NCBI GenBank assembly: GCA_034421575.1
Contig: DAOUKG010000079.1
Location: 46,780-110,779 of the forward strand
DNA length: 64,000 bases
Reading direction: 5' to 3'
Source of the DNA: VXLM01 sp034421575
GTDB taxonomy: Bacteria; Chloroflexota; Dehalococcoidia; Lucifugimonadales; VXLM01
Position numbers and translations under genes: made by a program. Below, in pieces: positions 1 through 9,682 of the stretch; the first letter of the stretch is position 1; every line of letters starts with the position of its first letter. The notes under the pieces are model-generated. The model saw nothing but the letters and a program-made list of their open reading frames with translations. It did not search any database and was not told where the DNA came from.

Positions 1-2
1 AC

Positions 3-974
3 CTGGTCATCAACAGGCCGATGATCAACAGCCTGGTATTCCTGTACTGGGTCTGTTTCAGCAACTTTGGCCTGAGCATCATCGTCTTCACGCTCGTAAC
101 CAGGCTGCTGATGGTGCCGCTCACCATGCGCCAGGTGAAGATGACGAGGGCCATGAGCGATCTCGCGCCCAAGGCCCAGGAGATCAGCGAGAAGTTCAAG
201 GACGACCCACAACGCCGTTCCCAGGAGACGATGAAGTTGTACCGGGAGTCCGGCGTAAATCCCGTCGGATGCCTGGGGCCGCTCGTTCTGCAGATGCCGA
301 TCTTCATCGGCCTGTTCTGGGCCTTGCGGGCGACGCTTGCCTCGACGCCGGAAAGCCTCGCCGATCTCGCGACCAAGCTCTATCCGTGGCTCCCCGGCGT
401 GGGCGAGTCCATACCAATCGACCCCTATTTCCTTGGGCTGAACCTGGGGGATCTCACCTCCGCGAGCGGGTACGGTCCTTTCCTCGCGTTGATCGTGGCC
501 GGTTCGACGTGGCTCATGCAGAAGATGAGCACGTCCCGCGCGACCAGTCCACAGCAGGAGCAGACGAGCAAGATGCTCCTGTGGTTCATGCCCATCATGA
601 TCGGCGTGTTCTCCCTGCAGTTCGAGACGGGGCTTACCATTTACTGGACAGTCTCCAACATCGCGGGAATAATCGTGCAGGGATTCATAGGTGGATGGGG
701 CCAGGTGAAGGAGGCGTTCTCATTCGGTTCGCTCGGCGCACTCTGGGGCAAGCCCCCGGCGGGAGATGAGAAGGCGGACTCCGATACATCAACCAACAAG
801 AACGACGGAAAGGGCTCGGACGACGGAGACGGCTCCGAGACCGGACCACGTTCAGAGGAGGCAGGATCCGATGAACACCGTGGAAATGACGGGCAAAACA
901 CCCGAAGAGGCGATAGAGTTCGCTCTAAAGGAGCTAGACGCAGAACGCGGCGAGGTCGAAATCGACGTCGTTAA
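3..974 (+). CDS. yidC: Membrane protein insertase YidC/Oxa1 family, 5'-truncated by the window edge
   Basis: YidC inserts and folds inner-membrane proteins, alone or with SecYEG. The reading frame is open from base 3, and the residues before the first visible Met (base 21) fit the family, so the true start lies upstream of the window. Visible are a first hydrophobic segment with the conserved NFGL and TRLLMVPLT stretches, the region after VNPVGCLGPLVLQMPIF that forms the next helix, and a C-terminal pair of membrane segments near residues 185-225. A charged, acidic then very Arg-rich tail of about 85 residues follows; such basic tails contact ribosomes in related proteins. The last 104 bases overlap jag in another frame. 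The yidC-jag order is the conserved one found after rpmH-rnpA. Confidence 0.93.
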   Translation: MVINRPMINSLVFLYWVCFSNFGLSIIVFTLVTRLLMVPLTMRQVKMTRAMSDLAPKAQEISEKFKDDPQRRSQETMKLYRESGVNPVGCLGPLVLQMPIFIGLFWALRATLASTPESLADLATKLYPWLPGVGESIPIDPYFLGLNLGDLTSASGYGPFLALIVAGSTWLMQKMSTSRATSPQQEQTSKMLLWFMPIMIGVFSLQFETGLTIYWTVSNIAGIIVQGFIGGWGQVKEAFSFGSLGALWGKPPAGDEKADSDTSTNKNDGKGSDDGDGSETGPRSEEAGSDEHRGNDGQNTRRGDRVRSKGARRRTRRGRNRRR

Positions 975-1509
975 TCGCGGCAAGTCGGGCATCCTCGGCA
1001 TTGGAGGAGAGCCCGCAAGAGTCCGGGTGACGCTCATCGAGCAGCCCTCGGACCTCGCACGCACTGCAACGGAGGTATTGGAAGACCTCATCGAGCGCAT
1101 GGACGTCGCGGCCTCCGTACACCTAAAGCAGGCGTACAACGAAGAGGTGGACGGTCCGATCATCGAGGTTGACGGCGAGGACTCCGGTCTGCTGATCGGC
1201 AGGCGGGGAGAGACGCTGCGGTCGCTCCAGTTCATTGTGAGCTTCATTTGCGCGAAGCGGATGGGAGAACGCGTTAACCTGTTCGTGGACGTGGCGGGCT
1301 ACCAGGAGCGCCGGTATAATTCGCTGCGAAATCTGGCACGCAAGGTCGCCCAGCGGGTTACCGACGGCGGACGCCCGATCACCCTCGAACCCATGCCGCC
1401 CAATGAACGCCGGATCGTGCACCTTACGCTCGCGAATGACCCAAACGTCACGACCGCGAGCGTAGGTCATGGCGATCAGCGCCAGGTGGTGGTGGAACCC
1501 CAGGAGTAA
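871..1509 (+). CDS. jag: Jag/KhpB RNA-binding protein (Jag-N, KH, R3H)
   Basis: A 212-residue single-strand RNA-binding protein; relatives (KhpB/EloR) act with KhpA in post-transcriptional control linked to cell elongation. Domains in order: Jag-N (residues 1-55, with the family stretch GKSGILGIG), a KH domain with its GxxG loop GRRG at 110-113, and a C-terminal R3H domain with the defining Arg-x3-His at 180-184. The start is the ATG preceded by GAGGAGGCAGG, because the Jag-N domain begins only a few residues after it. An in-frame upstream extension lacks family similarity. The chosen start makes the gene overlap the yidC tail by 104 bases, implying translational coupling. Confidence 0.92.
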   Translation: MNTVEMTGKTPEEAIEFALKELDAERGEVEIDVVNRGKSGILGIGGEPARVRVTLIEQPSDLARTATEVLEDLIERMDVAASVHLKQAYNEEVDGPIIEVDGEDSGLLIGRRGETLRSLQFIVSFICAKRMGERVNLFVDVAGYQERRYNSLRNLARKVAQRVTDGGRPITLEPMPPNERRIVHLTLANDPNVTTASVGHGDQRQVVVEPQE

Positions 1510-1554
1510 CCGACACTGGTAGTTGAGACACGGTTGGAGGGTGCATAGAGGGAT

Positions 1555-1640
1555 CGTTCGCCCCGGTATCAGGTACGGTGCAAGCTCTGAGCCTGTCGAA
1601 GGGCGTTTCATGGTTCGACAAGCTCACCATGAACGGTTGC
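1555..1640. repeat. Left arm of ~90-bp inverted repeat flanking the pnt operon
   Basis: This stretch contains the common intergenic core GAGCCTGTCGAAGGG and a second core GGTTCGACAAGCTCACCATG. Its reverse complement reappears almost base for base at 4628-4721, beyond the end of pntB, with about 8 extra bases in that copy. No coding sequence is seen here. Confidence 0.85.
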
Positions 1641-1667
1641 GGTTGACTACAAACGGAGGACACCGAG

Positions 1668-2792
1668 GTGATCGTCGGAGTACCGAAAGAGAGGGTTGAA
1701 GGCGAACGGAGGGTCGCACTGACCCCCAACTCGGTTTCTCGGCTTGCGAATAACGGCGCACAGATCGTCGTTGAATCGGGGGCCGGAGATGAGTCGTTCT
1801 TCTCGGATGAGGAGTACCTGCAGGCAGGGGCGACGATTGCGCCGTCGGTCTTCGAATCAGCCGATCTCATCGTAGGTGTACGCAAGCCGGTCGATGTGAC
1901 GTCCATACCTTCGGGGACGGCGCTGGCCGCGATGATTCAACCCCTGGTCGATCATGATGCAGTCAAATCGCTTGCCGAGGCGGGTGTGACGACCTTCAGC
2001 CTGGATACCATTCCACGCATCGCGCGAGCGCAGAGCATGGACGTTCTGTCGTCTATGGCATCGTTGGCGGGGTACAAGGCCGCGATCATCGCCGCGGACG
2101 CGCTGGGGAAGCTCTTTCCGATGATGATGGCGGCATCCGGAACGACTCCACCCGCCAAGGGGCTGGTGCTCGGCGCCGGTGTGGCGGGACTCCAGGCCAT
2201 CGCGACTGCGCGCAGGCTTGGAGCCGTGCTGTCCGGGTACGACGTGCGACCGGTAGTGCGTGAGCAGGTCGAGAGCCTAGGCGCGACCTTCCTCGAGATC
2301 GAACTTGACGAGCAGGCGGAAGACGCCGGGGGCTACGCCCGCGAGCTGTCGGACGAAGCGCGGCGCAAGGGACAGGAGCTTGTCCATTCCGCCGTTCAGG
2401 AGATGGACTTCGTCATTACGACGGCGGCGATTCCCGGACGGGCGGCGCCGAGGCTCATCGACGCGGACATGGTGCGCGACATGCGCCCCGGAGCGGTCAT
2501 CGTAGACCTTGCCGCCGAGACGGGCGGGAACTGCGAACTGACGAGACCCGGCGAGACGGTGGTGGAGAACGGTGTAACGATCGTCGGCCCGCTGAACCTG
2601 CCGAGTGCGATGCCGACTCACGCGAGCCAGATGTACTCGCGCAATATGCTGAATTTCATCAACCACATCGCCAGGGACGGCGAGATCGTCATCGACACCG
2701 AGGACGAGATTACGAAGGGATGTTTGATTACGCGCGACGGCGAGATCGTCCACGAGGCGACCGCCGCCGCGATGAAGACGAACGAGGCGTAA
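1668..2792 (+). CDS. pntAA: NAD(P) transhydrogenase alpha subunit, soluble part (PntAA)
   Basis: This is the NAD(H)-binding domain I of the proton-translocating transhydrogenase, which transfers hydride between NADH and NADP+ at the membrane to set the NADPH pool. The protein has 374 residues, normal for the split alpha-1 subunit. The N-terminal AlaDH/PNT domain starts with the family's VPKE motif, the RAQxMD signature is at about 119-124, and the NAD-binding glycine loop GAGVAG is at 169-174. The GTG start is fixed by GGAGG eight bases upstream and by the typical N-terminus. It is first in a three-gene operon with pntAB and pntB, the split-alpha arrangement known from Rhodospirillum and many other bacteria. 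Alanine dehydrogenase is the related alternative but is excluded by the downstream pnt genes. Confidence 0.94.
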   Translation: MIVGVPKERVEGERRVALTPNSVSRLANNGAQIVVESGAGDESFFSDEEYLQAGATIAPSVFESADLIVGVRKPVDVTSIPSGTALAAMIQPLVDHDAVKSLAEAGVTTFSLDTIPRIARAQSMDVLSSMASLAGYKAAIIAADALGKLFPMMMAASGTTPPAKGLVLGAGVAGLQAIATARRLGAVLSGYDVRPVVREQVESLGATFLEIELDEQAEDAGGYARELSDEARRKGQELVHSAVQEMDFVITTAAIPGRAAPRLIDADMVRDMRPGAVIVDLAAETGGNCELTRPGETVVENGVTIVGPLNLPSAMPTHASQMYSRNMLNFINHIARDGEIVIDTEDEITKGCLITRDGEIVHEATAAAMKTNEA

Positions 2793-2807
2793 GTAGAACA
2801 GGGAATA

Positions 2808-2860
2808 TGGATTCCCGCCCCGTATCGTGGTACGGGGTGACGTTCTTTAGCGGGAATGAC
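2808..2860. repeat. Dispersed intergenic repeat between pntAA and pntAB
   Basis: A stretch built from GATTCCCGCCCCGTATCG, GGTACGGGGTGACGTTCTTT and GCGGGAATGA. A nearly identical copy lies at 28636-28690. The outer GATTCCCGC and GCGGGAATGA blocks can pair, so the transcript could fold into a hairpin inside the pnt operon. Confidence 0.8.
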
Positions 2861-2927
2861 TGGGAGAAGGCGGGAATGACCTCGTTGGGATCGGAAGGAC
2901 GATGAGAAGACTCTTAGGGAGCAAATC

Positions 2928-3226
2928 ATGATCGAAAGCGAACTGCTCATCAAGATATTCATCTTCGTGCTTGCGGTGTTCGTGGGGTTCGACCTCATAA
3001 CGAAGGTGCCCCCTACCCTGCACACGCCGCTGATGTCGGGGGCGAACGCGATCTCCGGCATTACGATACTGGGAGCGCTGCTGGTGGCCGGGCGTGGTGA
3101 CACGACGCTTGCCGTAATCCTCGGGTTCCTCGCGGTGGTGCTGGCGACGATCAACGTGGTTGGAGGGTTCGCGGTAACTGACCGCATGCTGCAGATGTTC
3201 AGAAGGGGGCCGACGGAGGACCGCTG

Positions 3227-3227
<1 letters not shown>
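2928..3227 (+). CDS. pntAB: NAD(P) transhydrogenase alpha subunit, membrane part (PntAB)
   Basis: A 99-residue integral membrane protein supplying the alpha-side helices of domain II, the proton channel of the transhydrogenase. Three or four hydrophobic segments fill most of the protein: about residues 5-25, 37-60 and 62-85. The conserved stretch TPLMSGANAISGI at about 36-48 is diagnostic. It has an ATG start with GGGAG just upstream. The stop codon shares one base with the start of pntB (TGATG), indicating translational coupling. It is separated from pntAA by 135 bases containing a dispersed repeat. Confidence 0.94.
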
Positions 3228-4624
<1,397 letters not shown>

Positions 4625-4627
4625 GGG

Positions 4628-4721
4628 GCAACCGTTCGTGGTGAGCTTGTCGAACCATGAACGCCAGATTGACCCTTCGACAGACTCAGAGCTTGCACCG
4701 TACCTGATACGGGGGCGAACG
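4628..4721. repeat. Right arm of inverted repeat flanking the pnt operon
   Basis: Reverse-complement counterpart of 1555-1640. It contains GTGAGCTTGTCGAACCATGA, CTTCGACAGACTCAGAGC and TTGCACCGTACCTGATAC, in the order expected for an inverted copy. It follows the pntB stop directly and might act as a transcript end or stabilising structure. Confidence 0.85.
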
Positions 4722-4732
4722 GGTTTCTTAAG

Positions 4733-4852
4733 CCCCCTCTCTGTGTCTCTCCCCCGGCGGGGAGAGAGATTGGGAATCACCCTCACCCTAGCCCTCTCCC
4801 ACGACGGGAGAGGGGACAAGATCGCTCCTCTTACTCGACGGGAGAGGAGGAA
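4733..4852. repeat. CTCTCCC/GGGAGAG palindromic repeat cluster
   Basis: Tandem copies of the dispersed CCCTCACCCTAGCCCTCTCCC...GGGAGAGG element fill the gap between the convergent pntB and the ABC-2 permease gene. The facing CTCTCCC and GGGAGAG blocks can form hairpins and could serve as a bidirectional terminator. Related copies lie at 8068, 50709, 56136 and 63793. Confidence 0.7.
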
Positions 4853-5674
4853 TCACTCCTGGCGGGAGAAGGACCAGACGCCGGCGAGGAGGAATATGGA
4901 GCCGATTGCACCGACGAGTATAGCGTCTTCGAGAATGCCCATGCGGTGGCCGAAGAGGGTGACGCCGAGCGCGAAGCCGTCAGCAGATTCGGCGAGAGGG
5001 TTGACCACCTGGGGGCCGAGGAATACCTGGCGGATGGCGTCGACTCCGTAGCTGAGCGGGTTGACCTTGGCTATTACCTGGAGCCACGTCGGGACCCCGT
5101 CGATGGGGAAGAAGACGCCGGAGAGGAAGATGAGGGGGAAGATCATCAGCTGGACGACGAACTGAAAGCCCTGCTGGGAGCGCATCCGTGTCGCCACGAG
5201 GATGCCGAGGCCAGACAGGGACAGGGATAGGATGAGGACGAGCGGTATGAGCTTGAGGATGACCAGAGGTGTGAGGGAGATACCCACAATTGGAGCTATG
5301 ACGAGCATGACGGCGCCCTGCACCATGGCGGTGAAGGAGCCTCCAGCGGCTTTGCCTATGACGATGCCGACTCTGCTCAGGGGGGCGACGAGGACTTCCT
5401 TGAGGAAGCCGAACTCACGGTCCCAGACGACGGACATCCCGGCGAAGAGGGATGACATGACGACGGTCATGGCCATGATGCCGGGGTACATGAACTGTAC
5501 GAAGCTCACATCTCCGCCACCAAGGTCTCCGATGATCCGGCTGAAGCCCGCGCCGAAGACTACGAGGAACGTGAGGGGGAAGGCGAAGGAGGAGAACAGG
5601 CGGGAGCGGTCGGCTATGAAGCGCAGTATCTCACGGTAGGCGACGACCCATATCGCGCGGTAGACCTCCGTCAT
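4853..5674 (-). CDS. ABC-2 type transporter permease, no ATPase partner nearby
   Basis: A 273-residue integral membrane protein of the ABC-2 (DrrB/NodJ) permease family. It has about six hydrophobic helices, with the family stretches DREFGFLKEVLVAPLSR near residues 84-100 and IFLSGVFFPIDGVP near 187-200. Such permeases export drugs, polysaccharides or lipids, but only with an ABC ATPase, usually encoded just upstream; none is found here or elsewhere in the window. Its ATG overlaps the stop of the Gfo/Idh gene by four bases (ATGA), so the two are translated as a unit. Substrate unknown. Confidence 0.85.
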   Translation of the reverse strand: MTEVYRAIWVVAYREILRFIADRSRLFSSFAFPLTFLVVFGAGFSRIIGDLGGGDVSFVQFMYPGIMAMTVVMSSLFAGMSVVWDREFGFLKEVLVAPLSRVGIVIGKAAGGSFTAMVQGAVMLVIAPIVGISLTPLVILKLIPLVLILSLSLSGLGILVATRMRSQQGFQFVVQLMIFPLIFLSGVFFPIDGVPTWLQVIAKVNPLSYGVDAIRQVFLGPQVVNPLAESADGFALGVTLFGHRMGILEDAILVGAIGSIFLLAGVWSFSRQE

Positions 5675-6669
5675 AGGACGTCTGCTACCTTCACCGGCGC
5701 TCCGGTACGCACCGATTCGTAGGAGGCGAGAACGACGGCGAGGTCGTCGAGGGCTTCCTGTCCGTTCATAGTGGGCTCGTGACCCCCTTGGACTGCTCCA
5801 ATGAAGTCGCGGACCATACGCTTCATGCCTCGAATCTCAGGCTCGACGGGATGGGTGCTGACGCCGTCCGTGGTCTCTACGGTCACATCGTTGCCGAATA
5901 CCTCGTAGCGGACTCGCCCCTTGGTGCCGGTCAGGCGCACGTCACGCCTTGAATCGTGGGGAGTCCAGCCCGCGTATCGGAGGAATCCGGTCACGCCGCC
6001 GGCGAAGGAGGCGGTAAGGGCCATGCTGTCCTCTCCCTCGAGGCCGGGAATCATCTTGTGTTCGGGAGCCAGCGCATAGACGGTCTCAGGACTGCCCGCG
6101 AGGTTTCGCAGTATGTCTACGTAGTGGATGCCGCCGTCGATCATGCGTCCGCCCCCGCATCGCTCAAGGCTCAAGCGCCATCCCACGCAGCCGTCGTCGA
6201 GGTTCTCGGACTGAATGTCGATAAGGCTGAGGTTGCCGATGGCGCCTTGCGCAATCAGCTCCTTGGCCTTCTCGGTTGCAGGATCGAACCGGAAGTTCTC
6301 GCCGACCATGAGGGTTATGCCTGCGCGTTGGGTGACGTCGATGAGCTTGCGGGCCTCGTCGACCGTGCGCGCGATGGGCTTTTCCATGAGAACGTGCTTA
6401 CCGTGCTTCGCGGCGAGCTCGGCGTTTTCAAGATGGAGATCATGGGGCGTGATGAAGTACAGGGCGTCAACACGGGGATCGCTCGCGGCATCCTCGTAGG
6501 TGCCATAGTAGGCGGAGCCACTATACTGCTCGCAGTAGGCCCTGGCCTTTTCGATGTCGCGGCTGGCGAACGAGATATCGACCTCGTCGGTCATGTCGCC
6601 GATGTACTCCATGACCACGTGGGCGTACATGCCGCATCCGACGATGCACAGGGAGAGTTTATCGCTCAT
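5671..6669 (-). CDS. Gfo/Idh/MocA family NAD(P)-dependent oxidoreductase
   Basis: A 332-residue dehydrogenase of the glucose-fructose oxidoreductase/inositol dehydrogenase family, which oxidises sugars, cyclitols or related hydroxy-compounds. The Rossmann fold starts with IVGCGMYAHV (glycine loop near residues 10-15). The conserved EKPIA lysine motif lies near residue 92 and GGGRMIDGGIHYVDILR, containing the usual substrate-binding His, near 175-190. The start at 6669 is chosen over a longer frame because GGAGG lies just upstream and the Rossmann fold begins immediately. It is divergent from a second Gfo/Idh gene across about 275 bases and four-base coupled to the permease gene. Substrate unknown. 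Confidence 0.9.
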   Translation of the reverse strand: MSDKLSLCIVGCGMYAHVVMEYIGDMTDEVDISFASRDIEKARAYCEQYSGSAYYGTYEDAASDPRVDALYFITPHDLHLENAELAAKHGKHVLMEKPIARTVDEARKLIDVTQRAGITLMVGENFRFDPATEKAKELIAQGAIGNLSLIDIQSENLDDGCVGWRLSLERCGGGRMIDGGIHYVDILRNLAGSPETVYALAPEHKMIPGLEGEDSMALTASFAGGVTGFLRYAGWTPHDSRRDVRLTGTKGRVRYEVFGNDVTVETTDGVSTHPVEPEIRGMKRMVRDFIGAVQGGHEPTMNGQEALDDLAVVLASYESVRTGAPVKVADVL

Positions 6670-6756
6670 CGATGCCTCCATGGATTCGAGTGCATACGAT
6701 AGCAGACGGGCGAGGATGGCGCACGGGGGACCTCGCCGGTCGGGCGTGAGTGGATT

Positions 6757-6862
6757 CACCGCAGAGAGCACAGAGGACACAGAGCGGGGAGTAGAGAGTA
6801 GTAAGGATGGGATCCGTGCTGAGGGGGATTCCTGGATTCCGGCCTCCGCCGGAATGATGGTA
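6757..6862. repeat. Dispersed repeats in the divergent Gfo/Idh intergenic region
   Basis: Two repeat types sit side by side: an ACAGAGGACACAGAG-type block (6757-6785, related to 9582-9612 and 12004-12030) and GGATTCCGGCCTCCGCCGG-AATGATGG (6833-6862, related to 44071-44100, 45058 and 55143). The second is a perfect hairpin former. No clear promoter could be assigned to either flanking gene. Confidence 0.65.
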
Positions 6863-6944
6863 TGGGTTGGGCGTGGAGGCGGTATGGTATGGTAAGCGGC
6901 GCGGCTGGATATGGTCGGTGAAATACAGGCCGCGGGGGTATGTA

Positions 6945-8057
6945 ATGACTACGGAGAAGACGTATCGGGTTGGTTTGATTGGCACGGGGCGGAAGGGCAA
7001 TGGACACGCGAGGGGGTATGTGGCGAATCCTCGGACGGAGCTTGTTGCGGCGGCGGACCCCGATCCGGCGAACCTGGCGATATTCCTCGAGCGGTTCACG
7101 GTTGCATCGTATGACGATTACCACGAGATGCTGAGCGTCGAGGACCTCGACATCGCAGCGCCGATATTGCCGGTCAAGCCCAATCCCGGCGTGGTGATCG
7201 ACTGCGCCCGTGCGGGTGTGAAGGCGATCTACTGCGAGAAGCCCATGGCGGCGAGTCTCGCCGAGGCCGACCGGATGGTGGAGGAGACGTCGTCGCGGGG
7301 CATTGCGTTCGCGTCGGGGGACGCCTACCGCAATATGCCGCAGCACTGGAAGGTGAAGGCGCTGATCGACTCCGGGGAGCTTGGGCCGGTGCAGAGCATC
7401 AACCTGTACCAGCCGACAAACGAGATTTCGGGCGGCGGGTGTCAGGGACTGAGCGTATTGAGGCTGTTCGCTGACGACGCGGATGTGGAGTGGGTGACGG
7501 GATGGTGCGCGGACGACCCATGGAGCGACGACGACCAGAATATGGGCGGTTACATCAGGTTCGCCAACGGCACCGACGCCTACGTTCACACGAAGCCCTC
7601 GCCGAGGGACGGGATCGAGGTCGTCTGCGAGAAGGGCATCTATCATACAGGCTGGTACGGCGGCCACCTGTGGAGGGGAGAGGCGCGGGGAGGAGAGTTG
7701 GTGGAGGACGCCACCTTCTTCGACGAGTTCGGCGGCACGGACTACGGGTGGGTGACGCCGAGTGGACGGAGGCAGCGCGCGGGAATCCAGTCGATTGTCG
7801 AGTCGCTGGACAAGGGCATCGAGCCGAGGTGCAGCGGCGACAACATGCGGAAGGTCCTCGAAATCGCCATCGGGTTCCGTGAGTCGCACCGCAACGGGTA
7901 TTCGGCGGTCAGGTTTCCTATAGAGGACAGGAGCCTGAAGATCGTCCCGAAGCAGGGGCGGTGGCTGAACAAGAAGGAGGTCTACGGCGAGGAGGCGTAT
8001 GCGGGGATGATCTCGGATGCGTCGGTGAAGCCTATAGCCGGTGCGGCGTTGGACTAG
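6945..8057 (+). CDS. Gfo/Idh/MocA family oxidoreductase (paralog of the gene at 42.8-44.0 kb)
   Basis: A 370-residue NAD(P)-dependent dehydrogenase. The N-terminal Rossmann motif VGLIGTGRKGNGHARGY, the EKPMA lysine motif near residue 100 and the SGGGCQ-RLFADDADVEW segment near 165-185 place it in the same subfamily as the minus-strand gene ending at 42817, which shares those three blocks and the C-terminal NKKEV-EAYA motif. The ATG at 6945 is preferred to the longer frame because similarity begins there. It is probably monocistronic, or leads the run of catabolic genes up to 11.8 kb. Substrate unknown; a sugar or cyclitol is the family expectation. Confidence 0.9.
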   Translation: MTTEKTYRVGLIGTGRKGNGHARGYVANPRTELVAAADPDPANLAIFLERFTVASYDDYHEMLSVEDLDIAAPILPVKPNPGVVIDCARAGVKAIYCEKPMAASLAEADRMVEETSSRGIAFASGDAYRNMPQHWKVKALIDSGELGPVQSINLYQPTNEISGGGCQGLSVLRLFADDADVEWVTGWCADDPWSDDDQNMGGYIRFANGTDAYVHTKPSPRDGIEVVCEKGIYHTGWYGGHLWRGEARGGELVEDATFFDEFGGTDYGWVTPSGRRQRAGIQSIVESLDKGIEPRCSGDNMRKVLEIAIGFRESHRNGYSAVRFPIEDRSLKIVPKQGRWLNKKEVYGEEAYAGMISDASVKPIAGAALD

Positions 8058-8392
8058 GGGGTTATTCACCCTCACCCCAACCCTCTCCCGCGAACGGGAG
8101 AGGGGGTATTATCGCGGAGAGCGAGGTGGGTAAGTTTGGGAGGGAGGAACCCTTCGACGGGCTCAGGGTGAACGGGACTCTTGCTGATGTGGTCTGGTCT
8201 CGTAGTTATGGATTTTAGATTCCTCGCTGCGCTCGGAATGACAGGTGGGGCTCGGAATGGCTGGTGGCGCTTGGATACACTTCAACCCTTCGACAAGCTC
8301 AGGGTGAACGGAGTTCTTTCTCCAACCGCTCAGGGTGAGCGGAATTCTTGAATTCATAAGTTTGTGAAGTGTGGGAGAAGGAGACTGGAAGG
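8058..8392. repeat. 335-bp gene-free gap filled with dispersed repeats
   Basis: The gap contains CCTCACCCCAACCCTCTCCC with GGGAGAGGG (8068-8106), CCTTCGACGGGCTCAGGGTG (8151-8175) and a second CTTCGACAAGCTCAGGGTGA copy (8287-8312), followed by a partial third. No credible coding sequence was seen. The ribosome-binding site of the next gene (AAGGAG, 8378-8383) lies at its right end. Confidence 0.7.
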
Positions 8393-9568
8393 ATGGCGTT
8401 GAACGGTAAGGGGAATATCGCGAACTGCTCTTGGGGCGACCACCTGGTGTTTGGGGAGGGCGACGGGCTGCTGAGGACGGTCGAGTCGCTGGAGCGGCGG
8501 ATGGATGTTTGGCGTGAGGAGCTTGAGGCGGACACCGTTCACTGGCGGCAGGGGCGGACGGGGCATGACGACGTTTACAAGGCGGCGCGGGGGTACGGCG
8601 GCAAGAAGCGGCAGTTGTATCCGCCGATCACGTGGGACGATTTCGAGGTGGTGCCGAGGCTGTCACACGAGCGCGGAATGAAGGCCTATGCGTATGTCTC
8701 GCTGCTCGACCAGGGGCGCCCGCTTGCTCCGAAGGCCGAGCGCGAGGTGAGTCATCACAACCCGTACCACGGCAAGAACTTTGCCCGCATGAGCCGGCTC
8801 ATCAAGGAGCATCCAGAGTACAACCTGCAGGACCGCGAGGGGAACAACCACTGGGGCGTCGTGTGTCTCGCGTACCCGGAAGTGCGGGAGTACATGATCG
8901 ATCGGTACCTGAGCGTGGTCGAAGGATATGAGTGGGACGGAGTGTTCGTGTGCCTGCGGACGCAGTCACGTCCGGCAGACTACGCGGACCAGTACGGCTT
9001 CAATGAGCCGATTCGCCGGGAGTTCGAGCGGCTGTACGGTCGGGATATTATGTATGAAGAGTTCGACCTGCAGGGTTGGCGGGACCTGCAGGGGACGTAT
9101 CTGACGACGTTCTTCAGGGAGTTGCGCGAGGCGTTGCGGACGAATGGGATGAGCCTGGCGGTGGGGTGCGCGAGAGGCGACGTTATCGGGCCGCCCATCG
9201 GCAATACGACGCTGGAGTGGCGGAAGTGGCTGAGCGAGGGAATCGTCGATGAATTGGTGATAGACCAAAGTTCGGTACAGTGTCCGTCGCTGTGGATACA
9301 GCTCTGGCCGATGCACAGGGGTCACGGCTACCTGCAGAACTACGTGGACGCTTGGAATCTTTTGTCCTTGGAAGACGATCTTTCGTGCAATTATGGGCCG
9401 GTTGTGGATGACAGCGATGCCGGTTTGTATGTGGCGTGGCAGTGGAAGGAGCGGGAGGCGGAGTATGAGTCTGCGGTGGCGTCGCATCCGGAGGTCAGAG
9501 GGCTGACGTACAGTACTTTTCGGCATGACAATCCGGGGCCGGTTGCTCGCGGGAACTGGTGGGTGTAG
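8393..9568 (+). CDS. Glycoside-hydrolase-like TIM-barrel protein, function unknown
   Basis: A 391-residue soluble protein without a signal peptide. Stretches such as ITWDDFEVVPRLSHERGMKA, KEHPEYN and YEWDGVFVC resemble the putative glycosyl-hydrolase families (GHL10-like) in which strand ends of a TIM barrel carry acidic residues; Asp in WDGV near residue 180 and Asp in ELVIDQSS near residue 295 are candidate catalytic positions. The ATG at 8393 has AAGGAG nine bases upstream, so it is preferred to an in-frame GTG 24 bases earlier. It lies among dehydrogenases and hydrolases and may act on a glycoside. A distant relative of the same general type is at 40411-41886. The reaction is unknown. Confidence 0.7.
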   Translation: MALNGKGNIANCSWGDHLVFGEGDGLLRTVESLERRMDVWREELEADTVHWRQGRTGHDDVYKAARGYGGKKRQLYPPITWDDFEVVPRLSHERGMKAYAYVSLLDQGRPLAPKAEREVSHHNPYHGKNFARMSRLIKEHPEYNLQDREGNNHWGVVCLAYPEVREYMIDRYLSVVEGYEWDGVFVCLRTQSRPADYADQYGFNEPIRREFERLYGRDIMYEEFDLQGWRDLQGTYLTTFFRELREALRTNGMSLAVGCARGDVIGPPIGNTTLEWRKWLSEGIVDELVIDQSSVQCPSLWIQLWPMHRGHGYLQNYVDAWNLLSLEDDLSCNYGPVVDDSDAGLYVAWQWKEREAEYESAVASHPEVRGLTYSTFRHDNPGPVARGNWWV

Positions 9569-9581
9569 GGGGAGCGGAGAG

Positions 9582-9612
9582 TTCACCACAGAGGGCACGG
9601 AGAGGACAGAGA
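9582..9612. repeat. ACAGAGGGCACGGAGAGG-type dispersed repeat
   Basis: A purine-rich intergenic repeat starting TTCACCACAGAGGGCACGG, related to blocks at 6757-6785 and 12004-12030. Confidence 0.55.
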
Positions 9613-9682
9613 TAAGGAGGGTGTTGAATCTGGGTTGGGGCCAATGTAGGGTATTGGACACTATGTGACGGAGGTGCGTGAT

